A DNA stretch of 64,000 nt from Zygnema circumcarinatum (lineage: Eukaryota; Streptophyta; Zygnematophyceae; Zygnematales; Zygnemataceae). This document shows positions 57,621-64,000 of this stretch, one piece after another. The stretch is from NCBI GenBank assembly GCA_037447605.1, contig CM074808.1, forward strand, positions 2,295,784 through 2,359,783, given 5' to 3'. A program made the translations under genes and the position numbers. The first letter of the stretch is position 1, and each line of letters begins with the position of its first letter. The notes under the pieces are model-generated. The model saw only the letters and a program-made list of their open reading frames with translations. It was not told the origin of the DNA and ran no database searches.

Positions 57621-60600
57621 TCAATCTTCAGCCTTGTACAGTGCAACTTTTTGAGGGATGTACTTCTGAGAAAGTAAAGTCATCGATATAGCTGCGAGCG
57701 CTTCTATCTCTATCTTCCAGCCGGAGTCAAGCATGGCCTTTAGTTGTTCACTGCCACAGCAAAATGTCACCCGTTTTTTAAGGCTCTGTAGATGAATCGC
57801 AATGACGATAGGAAAGTCGGTGAACCACTCGGTTTAATTTATTCATCCATGATGTTTTCGGACGGGTGGAAGGTTGCCTACCACCAGTCTGGCGCAAGGC
57901 TCTGCAGGAACGGTCTAGCGAGCAGCGCTCTTCCCTTCATGTAATCTGCACCTTAAGTTCCGTCATCAGAAGCGCAGCATGCATCTGTGGACCCCAGAGC
58001 TCAGCTGGAGAATTTTCTGTAGCTCCAACGCTGAAGGTACATGGTAAGGGCCTTACCTCTTTTCGACAGACTTAGACGGCATCGGCTTGGGATTGCAAAC
58101 GCTTTTTGATCAGATGAGAAAACGCCAATCCATTGAAGTTTTGGAGTGGCCATGTTTTGTGCGTCATGCGCCATTTGCTATGCCAACCCAATATGGCAGA
58201 CAAACAGCAAGTGCCCCCCCAGTAAGTGTCTGATCCCTGCCTTAAAGTAACAGAAGAGACAATTTAGTTTTCCGATCACAAAATGCACAATTTTCCACTT
58301 TCACTGCATTGCACTCACCAGTTCAGACCTTTTCTCTGATTATGCGTGCTTTCAAGATAACAGTGCTGGAATAAACTGCCCGCGGTTTCCTAGGATAAGA
58401 TCCTACCAGTGATCCAAATCTATAGGTGGACATGATGTCGATGCCGTATGGGTCTCCGTCCGATAGTCCAAAAATTGGAACTGAGAGTTCGCTGGCAAGC
58501 TTGTGAAGGAACAGTCTCGTTGAGACGTCAGGGTAGCCCTTTCCCTGCAGCGAAGAGCTAGAAAACGCATGTGTCTCAAAATGCATCACATTTCAAACAG
58601 GAGTTTGAAACACAGCCATGGCTCTTGGTATTCAAGCAGGAAGCAGACGCTTTAACAGGTGGTGACAGTAACATATACCGTTATGACAATCGCTCTGTTC
58701 CCCTGGCAGAAGCAATCATCTGCGAGCCGCATGAAAGCTGCATTTCCCGTCTTCGATGTTAGTTCATTGAGGCAGACGGTACACTTGAGTATCGAAGAAG
58801 TTGCTACACCAGGTAAAAGAATAATGCCTCTTGGGTTAAAACGTGGAGCATATTTTGCTCCAAGGAAGCCAGATAAAAAGAAATTGCTATGTGCAAAGCT
58901 TACCGCTTTCCTTCTCAACGATCAATATGTAATCAGCGTCAGCACTGATATCTGTAAAAAGGAGATGCCAAGACCACCGGATGTTATGAACTCTGACTGG
59001 GTTGAAAAGCAGAAAACTGTATAAGAATTGGATAGCTGAAGCCGTTGAAGCCAACGCAAGTAACCGAGGCTTCCAAAGGTTGAAAGCCCTCACCGCATAC
59101 GTTATCTGTACACGACGGAATTCCCAGACCCTGACGAGGCACCCATGCACAGATTCGATCGTTAGCCACCACAGGATCGAGTAGGACAAGTGAAAATAGT
59201 TTCTTGAGCAACGACGCGGGTGTCCTTACCGTCTGCCGGGACAGAGAACAGTCAACGACATGCCCGTTTTCCTTGTAGCTCAGGCAACCCATAACGAGTC
59301 TGACAGCCCATCCGGTCCAAACTAATTTAGCATTTCAAAGAGCGAAGTTATACAGAGTAACTGATTTGAAACCTTCAACTTCTCTCTATTGGTAACGCAG
59401 AAGCTTTTAAAGCTCATGCCATCGACGCTGATGTTAAGTTTGAAATGGCTATCACTGCAAGGAAAGGTAAAGTTCACGAGCCGATGGCCCAAGCAGCCGA
59501 CTCCCTACCCTTTGCTCGCAGATACCTGCACCAAGGGACTCGGTTTGCGTTAATAGTTATGCGTATTACAATTTTCAGAATTTTCAGGGACATGACGCTC
59601 ACTCAGCTATGACATTAGATGATGAAAAAACAGAAGTTACCACGTTCAAAGCCGATCTTGGACAGTTGAAGTATGTGCAAATATCTACGAGACCGCGATC
59701 AACAGTCTGCTGATCTGCAGTGGTCAAAGTCAATACACGACGTGGCATAAGATGCTCGGTTTGAATCTCACTGTCAATTCAAATGCACTTTCAAGTAAGG
59801 CTGGAAGCCAGTTTGTCTTCAGGCAGCAGAAACCGTCGTCGACAATGCCTGGCAAGCTGGATAAAAATCGGTACCTTTGAACAGGCTGACATCGGTGTAG
59901 TAGATGTCCCTTTTTGATGCATGTACTCTCCGCTGGAGAAGACTTTGAACAAGTTGCAATATTCGTACCATGGCAACTGAAGGGTTGCAGCACCACGAAA
60001 ATAAACAAACGATGGAAGCAGTAAGATAAATGGACTGGCAAAGGATACTTTGAACCGATTAAATCCCTGACAGAAGACATGGAAGTCCAAGGCTGGCCAT
60101 GTCATTGGAGGAAGTCGGTACAGATGCTGGCCGGCAGGCAGCTTTATTACCAAGCCTTGTTCCATTGCCTCGGGTACCAAGTTCAGAAGTCCACGTTTCC
60201 GAAGATGTTCCATATACACCGCTGCAAGGCGGCACATCAAGCAGCTATGTCTCAGAGGCTGATTTTTGTAGCGCTAGCGACTTGGAAAATTTATAGAATC
60301 TACATATGCTGTTGCAAAAATCTTACACAACAGAGTGGGAAAAAAATGAACTAATGACCTTTCAACATGGTTCTTGATGAAATCAACGTGCATCACACGG
60401 TAGCGGGGTACAAATAAGGCCGGCAACTTGTTGTTTGCGATGTCCCGGAGGATAATCAGAGCAGCTTCTGCAAGACACGTCACAAACTTCAAGCTGATAG
60501 TTTATGGAAATCCAAGCAGCAGAAGTCATTTTGACGTTTCTGGAGAATAAGCAAGCCGTAATTTCAAGTAGTACTAATAATAGCTAAAGTGCTCCAACCC

Positions 60601-60715
60601 CATTCTGGGGGGTCGCATTGGTGGCTGCACCTTCAATCATGCGCAGAATACCGCCTTCAGCAGCGTGACGGGTTCCTTCCTGCAGCAGCTGCGATGTCTG
60701 CACGCCCTCCGCCAT
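57621..60715 (-). CDS. SPO11-1: meiotic recombination protein SPO11-1 (topoisomerase VI subunit A family)
   Basis: Fourteen exons: 60631-60715, 60359-60467, 60151-60221, 59875-59976, 59641-59714, 59509-59525, 59230-59299, 59094-59130, 58904-58951, 58679-58737, 58407-58544, 58057-58177, 57882-57945, 57621-57750. All phases agree; 374 aa against about 360 for Arabidopsis SPO11-1. The 5Y-CAP domain carries HASKRDIYYTDV with the catalytic tyrosine at about 114-115, which attacks DNA to make meiotic double-strand breaks. Then come DICTYFNCPRSALNV, LVMGCLSYKENG and a TOPRIM domain with ILIVEKES, GKGYPDVSTR and the metal-binding SDGDPYG motif. TYRFGSL and the C-terminal IEIEALAAISMTLLSQKYIP favour SPO11-1 over SPO11-2 or the somatic SPO11-3/RHL2. 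It acts in the nucleus with MTOPVIB. Exon 6 is only 17 nt but is needed to restore VSASKGLVMG. The second and third exons are the least certain. Confidence 0.92.
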
Positions 60716-61640
60716 GCCGTTGTCAAGCTTCAAGTTGCAAGTTCCTGCAAGAGCGAGCAAGAGGTACCACCGGTTCGTCCCGCGGTACGCTGCCTGCAAC
60801 GGTGCGGCGGACACTCGATACTGCAACTAGGGACGCCAGTAATACATTTGATGGACGGTTGGACCATCCTCCCCTTCCTCGAAGCTTCGCGTCCCTTCGG
60901 CATCGCGCTCGCCTCACCAGCGCCCGTGTTGGGCGTCCCTACGCTCGCCGCCGGACATTTGTACGGTCGTAACTTATGTGTGTTCGCGCGGCCTACCGCC
61001 GCGCGCCACGTGGTCAATCCCGACTTCCCGTGTTCCCCACTAGGGGGTCTCAGACTTAAACAAAACTTGGTAATCGTACAGCTTGGTAATTGGTAATCGG
61101 GGATAGAGAAATTGGTAATAATGATTACTTTGCCGAACCTGTGCCGAACCAAATGCAAGTCAACGCTGGTAATCGTACAAGTCCGAAATTGGTCATGGGC
61201 GCCCCAATACTTGGTAATCGTACAGCCTATCACCAGAAACTTATCACCACCCAAAACGGTGGTTTTCGGTCTCCGCGAAAGGAAATGGTAATGAAACGGG
61301 CGTCACCATGACGTCCACACCCCGGCCTGACATCCCCCTCCCCGCCCGCCGCCACCTACCGCCTCCTCCTCCCCTGCGTGCCGCCCGCCATGGCCCGAGC
61401 GTCCCTCTTGCTCCCGCGTGCCAGCCGCTAGCGCTCCTCCAAAACCGACCGGCGCGGTATCCCACCTCTCTCCCGCTTTCCCTCTCTTTCCCAACCCTCC
61501 CATTTTTTCGTAGTTTTGTTCTTCCCATCCTTACCTTATCCTTATTTTCTCATACTTTGTTGGAAAGAACTCTTCTGCAATACACGAATGAGGATGTTGC
61601 GTGGCCTTGCCTCACCTTGGTGTCCTTTCCTTCTCGGTGT
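60716..61640. promoter_or_regulatory. SPO11 upstream region with repeated TTGGTAATCGTACA motif
   Basis: This is GC-rich near 60760-61020, with GCCACGTGGT at 61008. A cluster of TTGGTAAT-type words occupies 61067-61300, and a C-rich stretch runs from 61310. It probably contains the SPO11 promoter. The plus-strand frame at 61308-61775 is Pro/Arg-rich and I do not call it a gene. Confidence 0.45.
61067..61224. repeat. three dispersed copies of (T/C)TGGTAATCGTACA
   Basis: Copies at 61067-61080, 61166-61179 and 61211-61224. The first and third share an 18-base identity, ACTTGGTAATCGTACAGC. Further TTGGTAAT words lie at 61084 and 61111. The spacing is irregular, so this is not a simple tandem array. 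Confidence 0.85.
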
Positions 61641-61865
61641 GCTTCGCTGCCTCTGCTGCCCTTTGCCATGAAGAATGCATCGCTCTCGTCTGTCTTGGTT
61701 TGCGAAAGGCGGGACATTCTCTTGTTTGAGCCAATTTTAGAGCAGTTAATTACTCACCGTCACATTGTGTCCTGACTATTGCTCCAGATGAGGAGATGCC
61801 ACCTCACCTCACCTCTGCAGCAACCTGTTGTACCTCATGCCATTGCTTTTCCGACAACTGTTTTC

Positions 61866-61899
61866 ACATCTGGAGTTCATACACATGAACTCCAGATGT
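61866..61899. repeat. perfect 15-bp hairpin with 4-nt loop
   Basis: ACATCTGGAGTTCAT at 61866-61880, loop ACAC, then its exact reverse complement at 61885-61899. It sits just before a possible open stretch (61900-61979, ending at a GT donor-like site) and the CT satellite. Confidence 0.9.
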
Positions 61900-62084
61900 T
61901 AGAGAAAGAGAACGTGGACCCATCGACGTTGCTTGCTTTCACGCAAGCCACAACAAAAATTGTCCCCATTCAAAATGAGGTAACACTTTTCTCCCTCTTC
62001 TCTCTTTCTGTCTTTCCCTCCCGGAGTTCTCTCCTGCAATATCCACTCTCTAACTTCTTCACCACTCTACCTCTCTCCTTTCTT

Positions 62085-62709
62085 TCCCTCTCCCTCTCCC
62101 TCTCCCTCTCCCTCTCCCTCTCCCTCTCCCTCTCCCTCTCCCTCTCCCTCTCCCTCTCCCTCTCCCTCTCCCTCTCCTCTCCCTGCTCCCTCTCCCTTTC
62201 TCCCTCTCTCCCTCTCCCTCTCCCTCTCCCTCTCCCTCTCCCTCTCCCTCTCCCTCTCCCTCTCCCTCTCCTCTCCCTCTCCTCTCCCTCTCCCTCTCCC
62301 TCTCCCTCTCTCCCTCTCCCTCTCCCTCTCCCTCTCCCTCTCCCTCTCCCTCCTCTCCCTCCCCTCGCCTCCATCTCCCATCTCCCCTTTGTCTCCCACT
62401 TACCAATGCCTCTCCCTCTCCATTTCCCACTGCCTCACCCTCTCCCTATCCCTCTCTTCTTCCCTCTACCTCTTCCTCTCCATTTCCCACTGCCTCTCCC
62501 TCTCCCTATCCCACTCCCTCACCCTCTCCCTCCCCCTCCGCTCTCCATCTCCCTCTCCCCCTTTGTCGCCCACTACCAATGCCTCTCCCTCTCCATTTCC
62601 CACTCCCTCCCCCTCTCCCTATCCCTCTCTTCTTCCCACTACCTCTTCCTCTCCATTTCCCACTGCCTCACCCTCTCCTTATCCCTCTCTTCTTCCCTCT
62701 ACCTCTTCC
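62085..62709. repeat. (CTCTCC)n pyrimidine satellite
   Basis: Near-perfect CTCTCC/CTCCCT repeats to about 62355, then a second block of longer diverged units containing CTCTCCATTTCCCACT several times. All pyrimidines are on the plus strand. The long Pro/Leu/Ser and Arg/Glu/Gly frames here are artefacts of the repeat. Confidence 0.95.
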
Positions 62710-62839
62710 TGTAGCGAAACGCTATACATGTGTTGTATGGCCTAGTACTTGCATCCGCGGTTGCCTTTTAATGGTAAAGCACTGGTGTGGGTACCGGGAG
62801 GTCTTGTGTTCAAACCCTGCTGAGGTCGGGTTTGTTACA
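62710..62839. repeat. 5' LTR of the TRIM element
   Basis: 130 bp, starts TG and ends CA, with short inverted ends TGTA and TTACA. Confidence 0.75.
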
Positions 62840-63033
62840 TTGGTATCAGAGCCAGTGCCCGGTATTTGTAATCCACCCTAAAAACACCGTGATCTCTGAG
62901 CATGGTACGGAACCCGTTCCTTAGTGGCTTTGAGGGGCTAGGCCGTAGTCCGTGTGTTGAAGGAGCTTGGCAATTTCTTTACCGTTAAAACCGCGAGTCT
63001 TGTTCGAGGCGACTGATTTTAGGTAGGGGAGAA

Positions 63034-63176
63034 TGTAAGCGAAAGCGCTACTCACATTGTGTTGTATGGCCTGAATGCTGCGTCAGCGGTTGCGCTTTTT
63101 AATGGTAAAACAACTTGGTGTGGAGTGCAGGGAGATGCTTGTGTTGAAACACTTTAGGTTGGCGGAGTTTATTCCA
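63034..63176. repeat. 3' LTR of the TRIM element (diverged)
   Basis: Starts TGTAAGCG next to the polypurine tract and ends near GTTTATTCCA. Several small insertions relative to the 5' LTR. The end position is approximate. Confidence 0.65.
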
Positions 63177-64000
63177 GCTTCTCTCCATTTCCCATTTACT
63201 CTCCCTCTCCCTATCAGCTGCCTCTCTCTCTCCCGTCTCAGCGCCTCTCCCTGCTCCTCTCCGTCTCAGTACAGTACTGCGCCTACTCCCTATCCTCTAC
63301 TTCCGCTGCCTCTTCTCTCCGTCTCTACTTGCCTGCACTTCTCCTATCCTACTCTTAGCACCACTACCTCTTCCCTCTTACGTTTCCATTTGCCTCTCCT
63401 TCTCCACTATCCTCCTCCTACTCCATTTGCCTCTCCTACTCCATGCTACATTTTACTCTCCCTGCTCTTTTATCCTCTCCCCTGCTCAGCTTTGGTATCC
63501 TTTCTCTTTTATCCCTCTCCGCTTCTCCCTGCTCGAGCACACTTTCTCCACCGGTTCTGTCTTACTTTTCTCTACTCTCCCACTTTCTCCTTTTCTCTCC
63601 CGTATTTTTTTACCTACTGATGTAGCGGGTCAATGATGGGTTGGCATAGCATCTTTGCCACTTAATGACAATGCGTGTGGGAGTATCACGCCCAGTCGCT
63701 GGGGCCAGCGTTGACTAAAGAGGACATAGAGCAGCATTATAACTTTGGTTGAGCGTGAAGAATGACTAAGGCGAGAATTTTGCGTGAAGTGCTGAGCAAG
63801 TTAAAGTGGATGGCGGCGAAACAAAGGCAAAATGTATGAGGTTTTTGGCGCATATTTAGGCAAACGCTATCGTAGAGGCACCTTTGGTAGTGAGCCAGGT
63901 AAGGGAAGAGTGGAAGCATCATGTTGGAAAATGGAAAACTTTTCGATCTGAGTTGTCCCGAAACTGAGGGGTTTGGGGGTGACCCCAAAGCGATGTCTGA
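63177..64000. other. diverged pyrimidine-rich repeat, then unannotated sequence
   Basis: 63180-63605 is a decayed continuation of the CT-rich satellite. From 63610 to the end composition is normal, but no frame shows a recognisable motif. A minus-strand frame of 83 codons at 63737-63988 has no support beyond being open. Confidence 0.6.

Larger units (their letters stand above)
62710..63176. mobile_element. TRIM-type miniature LTR retrotransposon (non-autonomous)
   Basis: The 5' LTR is 62710-62839 (130 bp, beginning TGTAGCG and ending GTTACA). Two bases on is TGGTATCAGAGC (62841-62852), complementary to the 3' end of initiator methionine tRNA, the usual plant LTR primer-binding site. The internal region is only about 190 bp and has no coding frame. 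A polypurine tract, AGGTAGGGGAGAA, at 63021-63033 directly precedes the 3' LTR (63034 to about 63176), a diverged copy sharing TGTTGTATGGCCT and TTTTTAATGGTAAA-like blocks. LTR divergence shows an old insertion. It sits inside the CT-rich satellite, so a target-site duplication cannot be recognised. Movement would need enzymes from another element. Confidence 0.75.

Noticed and set aside
59790-59874. Frame reading VDDGFCCLK as the SPO11 segment after YYTDVSLFK
   Set aside because: It would need a 26-nt intron. The exon at 59641-59714 (DICTYFNCPRSALNV) fits the family and phase much better.
61779-62714. Plus-strand frame of 311 codons and minus-strand Arg/Glu/Gly frames
   Set aside because: Produced by the CTCTCC satellite. 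Only about 61779-61980 is non-repetitive, and it has no recognisable domain.
63737-63988. Minus-strand frame of 83 codons at the window end
   Set aside because: Open by chance length. No domain, no start context and no partner exons.
1-64000. CRISPR arrays, bacterial operons, rRNA or tRNA genes
   Set aside because: No spaced direct-repeat array and no rRNA or tRNA cloverleaf was recognised. The tRNA-like match at 62841 is a primer-binding site.

Overview
This is nuclear DNA from a green-lineage (streptophyte) eukaryote. The genes are intron-rich with GT-AG introns. Several families are plant-typical: a TNO1-like golgin, a BIC-like cryptochrome inhibitor and a plant-style small purple acid phosphatase. 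A degenerate plant-type (CCCTAAA)n telomeric tract lies inside an intron. A gene with a cobyrinate a,c-diamide synthase domain suggests a charophyte alga or seedless plant rather than a flowering plant; that is inference and I cannot name the species. There are two 10-N assembly gaps (18197-18206, 41491-41500), both in G/C homopolymers.

Layout. 1-514 (-): start of an unidentified coiled-coil protein leaving the window. 1723-3846 (-): type II DnaJ co-chaperone, 3 exons. 6351-17599 (-): a 15-exon gene encoding a CobB/CbiA-type amidotransferase, a low-complexity linker and a BtuF-like metal/corrinoid-receptor domain in one frame (1169 aa). This is the most unusual gene here. 18360-20073: a large imperfect inverted repeat in the divergent promoter region. 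20820-34038 (+): a giant tail-anchored coiled-coil golgin of the TNO1 type, about 3098 aa in 10 exons. 35486-38587 (-): purple acid phosphatase, 7 exons. 41781-42878 (+): intronless SCP-like phosphatase. 44656-48666 (+): cytosolic HSP90 with 11 exons and MEEVD end. 50216-55211 (+): an unidentified helical protein of about 820 aa. 56452-57120 (+): intronless BIC-like protein. 57621-60715 (-): meiotic SPO11-1, 14 exons including a 17-nt micro-exon. 61866-63600: a perfect hairpin, a long CT-rich satellite, and a TRIM-type miniature LTR retrotransposon with LTRs, primer-binding site and polypurine tract.

The genes are housekeeping or regulatory singletons with no operon-like linkage. Two are chaperone genes (DnaJ, HSP90), both with heat-shock-element-like sequences upstream. 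Palindromic GCCACGTGGC boxes recur in 5' flanks across the window. I built exon models by hand from splice signals, reading-frame phase and family motifs. Where every exon phase agrees (DnaJ, CobB-BtuF, PAP, HSP90, SPO11) I trust the model. The golgin 3' end and the middle of the 50-55 kb gene are less certain.
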